From: Perlabentimonas sp034003245
GTDB taxonomy: Bacteria; Bacteroidota; Bacteroidia; Bacteroidales; Tenuifilaceae
DNA: 64,000 bases
Assembly: GCA_034003245.1 (NCBI GenBank)
Contig: JAVEYY010000023.1
Location: 1 to 64,000, forward strand
Reading direction: 5' to 3'
Shown here in pieces: positions 33,525-44,300 of the stretch. The position numbers and the translations under genes are program-made. How positions within the stretch are numbered: position 1 is the first letter of the stretch; the number at the start of each line of letters is the position of its first letter. Under the pieces are notes generated by a model. That model was not told the DNA's origin, ran no database searches, and was given only the letters and a program-made list of their open reading frames with translations.

Positions 33525-34632
33525 ATGCAACATTTTCAATCCTAAAATGTTTTTCAGCGTACACTCTAGTTTTATTGCCAAGGATATTCCTTAAATCAGC
33601 AGAATCAATTAAATCCTCAATCCCCTTTGTAAATTGCTGTTTATTCGAGAACAATTGAATACCACTATCCTCTTCCAACTCTTTATCTATTCCTTCAATT
33701 CCTCTTACAAGGCATGGCAATCCGCAGGCCATTGCCTCATTTAAGGAGTTGGGCGGAAAGCCCTCGGCATAAGCTCCATGTAAAAAGATATCTGATGCAT
33801 TAAGATACTCCAAAACGTTAGACTTTGGTCCCACAAATCTAATTCTATTGCCAAGCAATTCTTTCCCCTGCTGCTGTAAATGTTCCATCTCAAGCCATTT
33901 TCTATATAATCTACTAGTTCTACTAGGGCTATTCTCACCAACCAATAAATAAATATAATCATGTTCTACTCCCGATAGCCAATGGAATATCTCGGGGAAT
34001 CCTTTTCGTTGAATAATGTGTCCAAGCGATATCAGAATAGGAATACTATTAGGTAATCCCAGCTTGCTTCTTAACTCATCCTTACTGGAAGCAGGATTGC
34101 TAAAGAAGATATTAGGAACTCCTTGGGGAGATTGAAAGACTCGCTTTTTTCCAATCACCCTATTATAATCATCAATAAATGATTCGTTTAAGCCCCAGTA
34201 ACCCCAAGCCAATAAATAGATAAACCTATTGAATGGGTTTCTTCTTGTTAAACTTGAAATGCTGTCGAAGCCCCATAGAGTAGAGCGAAAAACAACCCTC
34301 TTGCCAAGGATGGCTCCTAAAATGATAGCAATACGGTTACCAAGGGTTCGCCCGTAAACCATCCAAACCTTGAACTTACGCCCCTGAACAAGTAACTTTT
34401 TAAAGAAGAATAACCTTGATACGATTTTACCTAATAAGCTATGGAAAAAGTAAGGGGTAGATATAATATGGTCATCGTCAGTACCTACATATTCAGGAGC
34501 ACGAAGGGTTAGTACCTTTGATACCATGCATTGTCCCCGAAGTGACTCAGCTAGGTAATAGGCGCTCCGTCCATCGCCAGCTCCAGCAGGATAAGTCTCA
34601 GAGGTAATAAGAAGGATACCTTTCTTGCTCAT
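33487..34632 (-). CDS. GT4-family glycosyltransferase
   Basis: 381 residues. A GT-B fold protein with the N-terminal ITSETYPAGAGDGRSAYYLA acceptor loop, LISLGHIIQRKGFPEIFHWL in the middle and the donor site AEGFPPNSLNEAMACGLP. It is not a close paralogue of the neighbouring plus-strand enzyme. It overlaps the upstream sulfotransferase gene by 4 bases (ATGA) and is therefore probably cotranslated with it, suggesting that the two act on the same glycan. It ends inside the 3' end of the convergent gene. Confidence 0.87.
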   Translation of the reverse strand: MSKKGILLITSETYPAGAGDGRSAYYLAESLRGQCMVSKVLTLRAPEYVGTDDDHIISTPYFFHSLLGKIVSRLFFFKKLLVQGRKFKVWMVYGRTLGNRIAIILGAILGKRVVFRSTLWGFDSISSLTRRNPFNRFIYLLAWGYWGLNESFIDDYNRVIGKKRVFQSPQGVPNIFFSNPASSKDELRSKLGLPNSIPILISLGHIIQRKGFPEIFHWLSGVEHDYIYLLVGENSPSRTSRLYRKWLEMEHLQQQGKELLGNRIRFVGPKSNVLEYLNASDIFLHGAYAEGFPPNSLNEAMACGLPCLVRGIEGIDKELEEDSGIQLFSNKQQFTKGIEDLIDSADLRNILGNKTRVYAEKHFRIENVASNLIRFVYPHSL

Positions 34633-35591
34633 AACATTCGGCTATTTGGAGGTAGGTGTATACCTCTTTTTAAAGCAGTAATGTGACGCAGGTATGCAGG
34701 TATAGCATGTATTAATATATGCCATTGGAATGGATTTTTGTAAATCGGGGTATATCCCTTAAGAGAAAGCAGCTCTCTACATACCCACTCAATACACTTT
34801 ATCTCAGTAACCGAGAGTCTTCGTTTCCATATCTCCGAGGAATCACTTGTAATCGGCTTGTTAATATTTTCATGTATGTCCTTAAGGTTTGATGCAATTT
34901 TTTTGGAGTAAGCAGGTTGACTTTCATCTAATTCATAATAGCTCCCAAGCTCCAGTATTAGGTTATTAATTGTTCTATTTGTTTCAGAAACAAGGTTTTC
35001 GTAATAAAGTTCCAGAGCCTTTGAGCCATCCACATTCATTAAATTTTCACACCATCGAATTTGTCTACTCCATTCCAGTGATGTTTCAAATGGACTACTT
35101 GTCATGGGTTTACCCCAGGAACCTATCGCTTCTTTCTGAGAGTGGTATATTGCTCTAGGATCCCTTACCAGATTTATTAATCTAACGGAGTACCTCTCTA
35201 TATCTGCCTTACGAATTTTCTTATATATGAATGGAAGGTGCGTGTTTTTGAAAACTATATGAGTGCATGTTGAGTTCTCTGAAATGGCTGAACGGGTGAT
35301 AAACCGAAAAAACAAATCAATTGATGCCAACTCGTTCTCCTGCTTTCCGAATAGCTCATTAAAACTTCCCCTGTACGAGAAGAGAGAAAGTTTGAAGTCA
35401 TTTTGCAATGCTTTGTCCAGCACTTTAACTATATTTGAACCAGCATAGACTCTTTGGTATGGTTTTTCGAGTAGTGTTTTAGCCAGCAATTCCGATTCGG
35501 GCAAGCAAACAAAACCCTTAACTTTGCTAAGTTCAGAGAGTAGCAGGGTGGATCCCGAACGATTGATATAGCCTACAAAAATTATTCTCAT
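34629..35591 (-). CDS. Sulfotransferase family protein
   Basis: 320 residues from ATG 35591; a longer frame to 35666 would add 25 residues that cross the divergent gene. It starts directly with the PAPS-binding P-loop-like motif (IIFVGYINRSGSTLLLSEL). The 3'-phosphate region resembles LINLVRDPRAIYHSQKEA, with the conserved Arg and Ser. These enzymes transfer sulfate from PAPS to a hydroxyl or amine; in this setting a polysaccharide is the likely acceptor. Not closely similar to the other two sulfotransferases of the window. It diverges from the gene at 35613, leaving only 21 bases between starts. Confidence 0.82.
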   Translation of the reverse strand: MRIIFVGYINRSGSTLLLSELSKVKGFVCLPESELLAKTLLEKPYQRVYAGSNIVKVLDKALQNDFKLSLFSYRGSFNELFGKQENELASIDLFFRFITRSAISENSTCTHIVFKNTHLPFIYKKIRKADIERYSVRLINLVRDPRAIYHSQKEAIGSWGKPMTSSPFETSLEWSRQIRWCENLMNVDGSKALELYYENLVSETNRTINNLILELGSYYELDESQPAYSKKIASNLKDIHENINKPITSDSSEIWKRRLSVTEIKCIEWVCRELLSLKGYTPIYKNPFQWHILIHAIPAYLRHITALKRGIHLPPNSRML

Positions 35592-35595
35592 AGAG

Positions 35596-35603
35596 CAAAG
35601 ATA
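35596..35603 (-). promoter_or_regulatory. -7 element almost abutting the sulfotransferase start
   Basis: TATCTTTG on the minus strand matches TAnnTTTG exactly, only 4 bases before the ATG. Transcription would begin at or near the ATG, giving a leaderless mRNA. No -33 TTG at the usual distance, so this is tentative. Confidence 0.3.
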
Positions 35604-35612
35604 AACATTGCC

Positions 35613-36470
35613 ATGATTCACATAGCCACTGTACACTATAAAACGGATAAATGGATTGACATTCAACTACGATACCTAAAGGATAATATTAAGCAGCCAT
35701 TTAGGGTATACACTTTTCTCTGCGGCAATGCCTTAAAGCACAAAGACAAGTACTATTACTCGTGCACTGAGTCCATTACAGATCATGCCACTAAGCTTAA
35801 TATCCTCGCAGATATAATATTCTTTGCTGCCGAGGATAAACGTGACCCCCTTATCTTTATTGATGGTGATGCCTTCCCCATAAGTCCTTTAGACGATTTT
35901 ATTGAGAGGACTCTAAATGAATATCCTCTTGCCGCAATACAGCGGCTCGAAAATATTGGCGACAAACAGCCACACCCTTCTTTTTGTATTACTAGAGTTG
36001 GTTTTTGGAAAAGCATAAATGGAGACTGGAAGAGCGGGTATACTTGGAAATCAAGCATGAACACTCCACGTAGTGATGTGGGGGGGAATCTGCTCAAGGT
36101 GTTGGAGGATAATGGATACAATTGGATGAAGTTGCATCGATCAAATTCAAATCCATTCCATCCTGTACTTTTTGGAGTTTATAATAATCTGATCTACCAC
36201 CATGGTGCCGGATATAGAGATCCATTAACCATGCACGATAGAACAAAATCGCTAAAGGGTCTTTTTAATAACAGCCTCCCATCCCAAATTTTTGACACAC
36301 TATTAAGGTTTCTGTCGCTTAAGAATCGATACAGAATTCATCGTTGGCTTGGAATAAAGCGTAGGCTTATTGAGCGCAACCTGCAAATAAGTGATAAGAT
36401 ATATTCCTTAATTCACTCCAATGACTCAAGGTTTTATGACTTGATTAAAGGGGATACCCCAGAGTTTTAA
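35613..36470 (+). CDS. GT-A-like protein of unknown specificity
   Basis: 285 residues. The N-terminus IHIATVHYKTDKWIDIQLRY is like the first Rossmann strand of nucleotide-sugar enzymes, and LIFIDGDAFPISPLDDF carries a DxD-like metal motif. Both suggest a GT-A fold glycosyltransferase. The conserved centre (HPSFCITRVGFWKSI) and HHGAGYRDP, a possible His ligand, fit that reading. I cannot assign it to a numbered family. It is the only plus-strand gene between the two minus-strand sulfotransferase groups, and its end overlaps the convergent sulfotransferase gene by 26 bases. Confidence 0.6.
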   Translation: MIHIATVHYKTDKWIDIQLRYLKDNIKQPFRVYTFLCGNALKHKDKYYYSCTESITDHATKLNILADIIFFAAEDKRDPLIFIDGDAFPISPLDDFIERTLNEYPLAAIQRLENIGDKQPHPSFCITRVGFWKSINGDWKSGYTWKSSMNTPRSDVGGNLLKVLEDNGYNWMKLHRSNSNPFHPVLFGVYNNLIYHHGAGYRDPLTMHDRTKSLKGLFNNSLPSQIFDTLLRFLSLKNRYRIHRWLGIKRRLIERNLQISDKIYSLIHSNDSRFYDLIKGDTPEF

Positions 36471-37365
36471 TCCTATCCAATCCATGCAAACTAACTAATC
36501 TTTGGTTGCTATCCTTGTAGTAATCCGATAGGGTATCCTCTATACTCTTAGGTAGCTTATATGGATTTTCTCTAAATCTTGTCAATGAGTCAATTTTTTC
36601 AGTTATGGATAGAGTTCGGTAATACAGTGTGGGTATATTTATTAGATAATTTTTAAAAAAAGTGTTCTTGGCCGTAAACCGGTTTAATAAACGCATTATT
36701 TTTACCGAGGCTGACGACATCCTTTTATTCTCAAACCTTAACACGGGCATTGGCTTTGTTATGGGAATCCCAACTAACCTAGAGAATTCCTGAATAAATT
36801 TCTCCTGATCAGATTGAAAATCTTCGTAGAAAAGGATTAGAACCTTTTCCTTGCCAAATAGTTTCATGTAATGATTAACTATCCGATCGTACTCATAAAA
36901 CTTAAGAGAGAATAGATGATGGTTTTTGTAGAACGATTTATGCCTTCCCTCTATACCCAGAAAACTAGATGGACTATATGTTCCACCCGATTTGATGTAG
37001 TGTCCATATACCGATGAAATGGCTTCAACCTGACTTCTTAGTGTGATTATGATAATAGCATCGCTATAAACACTTTTTAATCGGTTGGCCATTGTAACAA
37101 TAAACTCTCCAGCCCCAAAGCCAATGTCTAGTCCTCCCAGCAGTAACTCCTCCGATATTGCAACTCTTCGTCCTTGAGCTAGTCTGTTTATTTGCTGTTT
37201 GCATTCCGTGGCAGAAAATTCGAATGTATCAGGTTTAATCAATAAATCAAATACTTGTGGACGATTAAGGAAAAAACATCCCTCAAGATTAGGAAACAGG
37301 TTTTTTTGTAGCCACTTTGTACCTGTTTTTGGGTAGCCTATGTGAATTATTGGACAGCTAATCAT
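36445..37365 (-). CDS. Sulfotransferase
   Basis: 306 residues. The PAPS loop is IIHIGYPKTGTKWLQKNLFP and the 3'-phosphate region is IITLRSQVEAISSVYGHYIK, both diagnostic. It is a clear paralogue of the next gene (296 residues), from which it is separated by a 4-base overlap (ATGA). The pattern resembles heparan-sulfate-type and other carbohydrate sulfotransferases. Since PAPS is cytoplasmic, sulfation would occur before export. The acceptor is unknown. Confidence 0.85.
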   Translation of the reverse strand: MISCPIIHIGYPKTGTKWLQKNLFPNLEGCFFLNRPQVFDLLIKPDTFEFSATECKQQINRLAQGRRVAISEELLLGGLDIGFGAGEFIVTMANRLKSVYSDAIIIITLRSQVEAISSVYGHYIKSGGTYSPSSFLGIEGRHKSFYKNHHLFSLKFYEYDRIVNHYMKLFGKEKVLILFYEDFQSDQEKFIQEFSRLVGIPITKPMPVLRFENKRMSSASVKIMRLLNRFTAKNTFFKNYLINIPTLYYRTLSITEKIDSLTRFRENPYKLPKSIEDTLSDYYKDSNQRLVSLHGLDRIKTLGYPL

Positions 37366-38252
37366 AAGAGATACCCATGTTCTTTGAGTTTTTCGTAACT
37401 AACCCTTCTCGCAAGCTTGTTGTTCGATTCCGCAAAAGTCTTCCTGAAGTATTCAATATCCTTATTGTCTAATATGTTCTGGTATTTGGCGAAATTACCA
37501 AATATTCTAAATTGATTTAATGGTTTAATTAACCTGTTAATGATGCCAACAAACTTTGGCAGCTTTAGAACCATTCTTTTCCTTCCTACAGGCTTTGCAT
37601 GAAATAAATTTAAAAATCGGATAAGGGGTATAAACCCTACTCGTAAACCTCTATTTACAATATTAAAATCTAATGTATCAACATCTACCTCAAAGCCGAA
37701 AAGGTTACAGAAGGACTCAACAAAGCCTCTAGGGTTCTTCACAAAATCTTCAAAGAAAAAGATATACACGTTCTCTTTCCCAAACAGCATATCATAGTAC
37801 GATATTAGCCCATCAAAAAGTAAATGATTACAAGAGAAATGGCTGTTGTAAAGGAAATGCTTTATGCTATACGTCCCCCCGTTTTTAATATACTGCTGGT
37901 AAGCTGATGCTGCGAGACTTTGCTGGTTTCTAATGAAGATTAATATCTTTGCGGCAGGGAATGTAATTTTTATTTTATCTGCACAAGTTTTTGAGATAGT
38001 TCCGTTATGCCATCCATAGTTTATTGGGGTTGATAGCAGTTCAGAACTAAACAAATATCTTGATGCCTCCGTATAACACTTCAAGTGTTGATATACATCT
38101 TCTGGATTGAATAGAAAGGCATCACTCTCAAAGAAAAACCGACCAGTTTCCCTGTTGCCTATGTATTGAATCTTTTTTAAATTAGGGAATAGTTTTTCTT
38201 GTAGCCAAGTAGAAGCTGTTTTTGGGTACCCAATATGGAAAAATACCTCCAT
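37362..38252 (-). CDS. Sulfotransferase
   Basis: 296 residues, first gene of the pair. PAPS loop VFFHIGYPKTASTWLQEKLF and 3'-phosphate region LIFIRNQQSLAASAYQQYIK. Relatedness to the downstream gene over the whole length (shared KNGGTY/KSGGTY and ILFYEDF/IFFFEDF) indicates tandem duplication followed by divergence, so the two may sulfate different positions or residues. It diverges from the giant adhesin gene, with 90 bases between starts. Confidence 0.85.
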   Translation of the reverse strand: MEVFFHIGYPKTASTWLQEKLFPNLKKIQYIGNRETGRFFFESDAFLFNPEDVYQHLKCYTEASRYLFSSELLSTPINYGWHNGTISKTCADKIKITFPAAKILIFIRNQQSLAASAYQQYIKNGGTYSIKHFLYNSHFSCNHLLFDGLISYYDMLFGKENVYIFFFEDFVKNPRGFVESFCNLFGFEVDVDTLDFNIVNRGLRVGFIPLIRFLNLFHAKPVGRKRMVLKLPKFVGIINRLIKPLNQFRIFGNFAKYQNILDNKDIEYFRKTFAESNNKLARRVSYEKLKEHGYLL

Positions 38253-38312
38253 GATTTGATGTAATGCCTTAAATTGTTGATGTAAAACTACATTATTATT
38301 TTTAAAGGGAGC

Positions 38313-38320
38313 TATATTTG
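38313..38320 (+). promoter_or_regulatory. -7 promoter element of the giant adhesin gene
   Basis: TATATTTG is a perfect -7 match, 22 bases before the ATG at 38343. No matching -33 element at the usual distance. Confidence 0.4.
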
Positions 38321-38342
38321 TTATTGTAAATAAAAAAATAAG

Positions 38343-41300
38343 ATGAGACGAATACTTTTACTTTTTGTTGGTTTACTATTCTTCGTAAACCTTTTTGCTC
38401 AAAACTGGGATTGGGCTTTGCATATTGAATCAACAGGTGATAACACTGAGGTTGTTGATGTTGTTAGGGATGGAAATTACCTGTACACATATGGGATTTT
38501 TAGGGGTACACTTACCTTAGGGGGTATTGATTATGCTTCTGTAGGTAACAATGATCTATACCTGGTAAAAACCAATCTTGATGGAGAAGTGCAGTGGGTT
38601 AGAATTGCTGGAAGTTCCGGTAATGAGTTGGCGTCGCATGTGAGGGTCGATGAGTCTCACAATGTTTATATTTCAGGAGGCTTTCAGAACAATTGCGATT
38701 TCGATGGTCAAAATATTATCAGCTCAGATGGTTTCGATGGGTTTATTGCCAAGTATGATTCAGGTGGTACTATTCAGTGGGCAAGAAATATTGCCTGGGG
38801 TACGGGAAACGATAGGATCACTGGTATGGCTGTTGATAACGATGGTACTGTTTTCGTAACAGGCCTTTTTATTAATGATGTCGTCATTGGAGATGTATCA
38901 ACAAATGATACCTATAATGCGGGGACCGATCCCCGTCGCATGTTCGTAGCCTCGTTCAATACTGATGCTTCATATAATTGGTCGGTAGAATTTGCCAATA
39001 CTGGCAGCCAAACCATCTTTCGTGCCCTTACTCTAGCCGAAGATAATTCCATTTATGTTGGGGGTGCCAATAATGGCACCATTACCATTGGAGGGAATGG
39101 TTACACCACAAGAGGTAGTGGTGATATTATTTTAGTGAAACTAAGTTCAAGTGGTGTGCCTCAGTGGGTTCGTACCGCAGGTGGTGGTGGAACTTCCGAC
39201 GACCAACTGAATTCCATAGTTGATTTCGATAATAATGTTTATATTATTGGGTATGTTCAAAATACCGGAAATATTGATCAGAATGGTGTTGATCCACCAT
39301 TATCATATTCTGCTAGTAGTGTAGATATTATTACTGCACGATATAATTCTGAGGGTAGCTTAATATGGCATACTGTAATTGGTGGAGCGGGTGCTGATAG
39401 CGGATATGGCATTCAGATACATGAGAACATAATGGTTTGCTCTGGATACTTCTCCAGTAATGTAACATTTAACGATGATATAATTGCTTCTGGAGGTGGT
39501 TTTGACGCTGGTTTCTTTGTATTCGATTTGGATGGGAACCCCATTACGGCTAGTTCTGTTTCCGGTACTCTCGAGGATAGAGGTCAAGCAGTTATTTATG
39601 ATGGTGTTGGAAACACATACATAGGCGGGTTTTTCAAATCCAGCAATTTGAGCATAGGTAGTCTCGACCTACTTAGCAATGCATACTCCCCCTTAAAAGA
39701 TGGCTTCCTTGCTAAGTACCAAAACCCCTTCTCAGCAACATTTACAACTAAGAAAAATGTGTCCTGCAGTGGCGGTTCCGATGGCGAGTTAACTGTTACC
39801 ACATACTTTGGAACTGAGCCCTACACCTACTCTTGGACAAAAGATGGATCGGCCTATGGATCAGATACACACACTTTAACAAACCTCTCCGCGGGTGTAT
39901 ATGAGGTTACTGTTACTGATGCCAATACAAAGGAGGCCTCAACCACATACACCATTACTCAACCCACTGCTATTACAGCTGGCACACCCGATATTACTAA
40001 CGTAACGTGCTTCGGCGGTGATGATGGAGCCATTGACATCCACCCCTCGGGAGGTACGGGTACCCTCACCTATTTCTGGACCACCGATGATGGGTTTGGC
40101 TTGGAGACCACCACTCAGGATCAGACCGGGCTTATTGCCGGCACATACTGTGTGTGTATTACCGATGCCAATGGTTGCGAGTTTACCGATAGTTACACCC
40201 TAACCGATCCTGATGAGATTGTTATTACAGGTTCTGTAACCGATATTACAAACCCGGGCAGTAATGGTGCTATAACTATATCAGATGTTAGTGGTGGAAC
40301 TGGAACTTATCCCGATGATTTTTCCTTTAGTTGGGTAGGACCCAATTCATTCACCTCTTCAGATGAAGATATAATTGGACTTAGTGATGCAGGAGAATAC
40401 TCGGTTACCGTAACTGATGGTGTTGGATGTTCTCAGGATAAAACCTATTCTGTTGTTGATGAGCAGCAGTTTAGCATTTGGATATCATCTAAAACCAATG
40501 TGCTTTGTAATGGCAATAGTACCGGTTCGGCTACAGTTAGTTACTTTAAACCCACTGGTTTTCCTGATAATCCTATTGCCTATAGCTGGACACTTAGCGG
40601 TGGTGGGGATGTTTTATCATCTGATGCAACAGTCGCTGGTCTCCTAGCTGGTACATACAAAGTAGTTGTGAATTATGATGATGACAACGATCCATTAACG
40701 GATAATGACCATATAATTGATAATATTCAAATAACTCAGCCAACAGCAATTACGGGTGGTGTAACCCCCACTGCTGTATCGTGTTATAATGGATCAAATG
40801 GTGTCGCAACGCTTTCTGTTTCAGGAGGCGTTTTGCCATATTCATATGTGTGGAAGGATGGCTCAGATATTCAGATTGCCACATCAAAAGATATCACAGG
40901 TCGAATAGCTGGAAACTACACTGTTTATGTAAAAGATGCAAATCTTTGTGAGGCTTCCTTCCCAACAACAATAACCCAACCCGATGATATTGTTATTACC
41001 ATTGCTGAAACACCTGTTACTTGCTATGGCGAAAGCAATGGGGAATTATCAATAACCGATATTACTGGTGGTAATGGCGGGTATACCCAAGTTTGGTCCA
41101 ATACTCTAACCTCATCAACAATTACCAACCTCAAAGCTGGCAATTACTCAGTAACCGTAACCGATAGTAAGCGTTGTAAGAAGTCAAAAGCGACTTCGGT
41201 ATCTCAACCAAACCAAATTACTGCAACTTTTACTGTGACTGAACCAAGTTGCAATGGCGGCAGCAATGGTAGAATCGACATAATTGGTGTAGCAGGAGGC

Positions 41301-44300
41301 TCTGAATCGGGGTATGAGTTTTCAATTAATAGTGGATCATACCAATCAAATAACTATTTCATAAGCTTAACAGCTAATTCCTATATAATTTCCATTCGCG
41401 ATGATGCTGGATGCTCAAGATCCTTCAATGTTAACGTTGGCGAGCCGAGCGCATTGTCAGTTTCTCATCTAGAGAATAAACCAACGTGTCCAGAATCAAC
41501 AAACGGAAGTATTAGCTTAACCGTTTCGGGTGGAACAGGGGCAAAAACCTATTTTTGGACAGGCCCTAGTATTACTGAGCCGGCACAAAAGGATCAGTCG
41601 GGCTTAGGAATTGGTGATTACTCCGTGAGAGTAACCGATGAGAATAGTTGTTACCTCGATTATCCAATTACTCTTGAGTCAACTAATACGTCACCTAATG
41701 TATATGATGTTACCGGTGGAGGTGAGTACTGTTCGGGGAGTGATGGGGTTGCGGTTGGTCTCGATGGTTCTCAATCTGGAGTGAATTATCAGTTAAGATT
41801 AAATTCAGGTGACACTGGTAGCCCAATACCGGGGACAGGCAGTGCCATTAGTTTTGGGAATCAAACCGGCGTAGGTACATATACAGTGGTGGCAACAAAT
41901 GCAACTACTGGTTGTACCATCGGAATGAATGGAAGTGCAATGGTTTCTATCGAGGCAACTCCTGTTGCCGGCTCACTAACAAAAGATCCTAATGTTGAAA
42001 ATGTTTGCGAGGGAATTACAGTTTCAGCTTCTCTCACTGCTGGATCAGGTGGAAACGGGGTAGATGAACTTCAGTATAGGACTTATGATGGCTCTGGTTG
42101 GTCTGACTGGCAAGCCTATACTTCGGGAACTGATATTCAAGCTCCTGGAGTAAAACAGGTACAGATACACACTAGGCGACTTGCCGATTACTGTAGTCCA
42201 TCTGCTTTCACTACTGTTAGCTGGGTGGTTGAGGAAACTCCATCAGAGGGTGTTTATGGTAAAACTCCCAATCAGGATGCTGTTTGTGAAGGAATTCCCG
42301 TTTCGGCAACATTATCGGCTAGTTCTGGCGGAAATGGTGTCGATAAGGAGGAGTTTAGAACTTTCGACGGAACGAGTTGGTCATCATGGGCTAACTATAC
42401 CTCCGGTAATCTTATTTCCACTTCTGGTAATACAAGGGTGGAGATTCGCTCACAAAGATTAGCTGATTACTGCAGCCCATCAGGCTATGTAACGGTTATT
42501 TGGGATGTTGAATCTACCCCAAATAGTGGAAACCTAACCAAGACACCCGATGCTATCAATATCTGTGAGGGCACCCCCGTTTCTGCCACGTTATCCGCCG
42601 GCTCAGGCGGCAACGGCGTGGATGAGCTGGAGTCCCGCACAGATGGTGGTGCTTGGGCAAGTTACAACTCAGGTGGTTCTATCCCCACTACAGGTGTTAG
42701 CACCGTGGAGATCCGCACCCGCCGTACTGCCAGCTACTGCAGCTCTGCCGATTACAACACTGTTAGCTGGACAGTGGAGGCCACCCCGGTTCCGGGCACG
42801 CTGGCCAAGTCGCCCGATGCAACCCATATCTGCGAGGGCATACCCGTTTCGGCAACACTAACAGCTGGCACAGGTGGCAACGGCGTGGATGAGCTGGAGT
42901 TCCGCACCAACGGAGGCGCATGGGCAAGTTACACGTCTGGTAGTTTAATCAGCACAACTGGGCTAAACTCAATTGATATTCGTACTAGAAGAACAGCAGA
43001 TTACTGTTCTGATGGCGTTTACAATACAGTAACTTGGGGTGTTGATCCACCGACTGTTGGTGGTTCAGTATCAGGAGAGAAAACAGTGTGTTATGGTAGT
43101 ACAAGTGGAGTTTTAACGCTAAGTGGTCACACTGGGATTGTGCTTAGATGGGAGTCATCAGCAAATACAACAAGTTGGAATCCAATTAACCATAGTGCCG
43201 AAACATACACTTCCGGAAATTTAACTCAAACCACCCATTTTAGAGCAGTTGTAAAGAGTGGTGTTTGTGATGAGCAGGCATCAGATTTTGTAACTATTTA
43301 CGTTGATCCTGCAACAGTTGGAGGTAGCGTTTCTGGTGGTGCACCGGTTTGTGAGGGTGAACTTAGCCCCGAATTATCATTATCAGGTCATGTGGGATTA
43401 ATTGTTAGGTGGGAATCATCAGTAGACGGATCAATATGGAGTCCCATTGTGCATACGACTAGTTCATACACCCCAGGCATTCTCTCTTCAACTACTCAGT
43501 ATAGGGCAGTTGTTCAGAGTGGTGTTTGTGAGGAGCAAAATTCATTATCAACAACCATAACGGTTAACCCGCTTCCCACGGTTACAGCCCCAGCAGACTT
43601 TGCGGTTTGCGCTGGCGATCCAGTAACCCTGTCGGGAACCGGAAATGCCAATACCTATACTTGGGATAATGGTGTAACCAACGGCGAAGCGTTTACTCCC
43701 ACCGAGACCAAAGTCTACACGGTAACGGGAATCATCACGGCCACCGGCTGCCAGAGCACCGATCAGGTGACGGTAACGGTTAACCCGCTTCCCACGGTTA
43801 CAGCCCCTGCCGACTTCGCGGTCTGCGCTGGCGAGTCAGTAACCCTATCGGGAACAGGAAATGCCAATACCTATACCTGGGATAATAGCGTAACCAATGG
43901 CGAAGCGTTTACTCCCACCGAGACCATAACCTACACGGTAACGGGTACCATCACGGCCACTGGCTGCCAGAGCACCGACCAGGTGACAGTAACGGTTAAC
44001 CCGCTTCCCACGGTTACAGCCCCAGCAGACTTTGCGGTTTGCGCTGGCGATCCAGTAACCCTGTCGGGAACCGGAAATGCCAATACCTATACTTGGGATA
44101 ATGGTGTAACCAACGGCTTAACCTTTACCTCCACCGTGACCAAAGTCTACACGGTAACGGGAATCATCACGGCCACCGGCTGCCAGAGCACCGACCAGGT
44201 GACGGTAACGGTTAACCCGCTTCCCACGGTTACAGCCCCAGCAGACTTTGCTATTTGCGCTGGTGAGGAGGTAACACTGATCGCCACGGGCGATGCCGAC

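Noticed and set aside
42181..42861. Plus-strand alternative-frame genes inside the adhesin
   Set aside because: Open only because the repeats avoid stops in other frames; repetitive, no domains.
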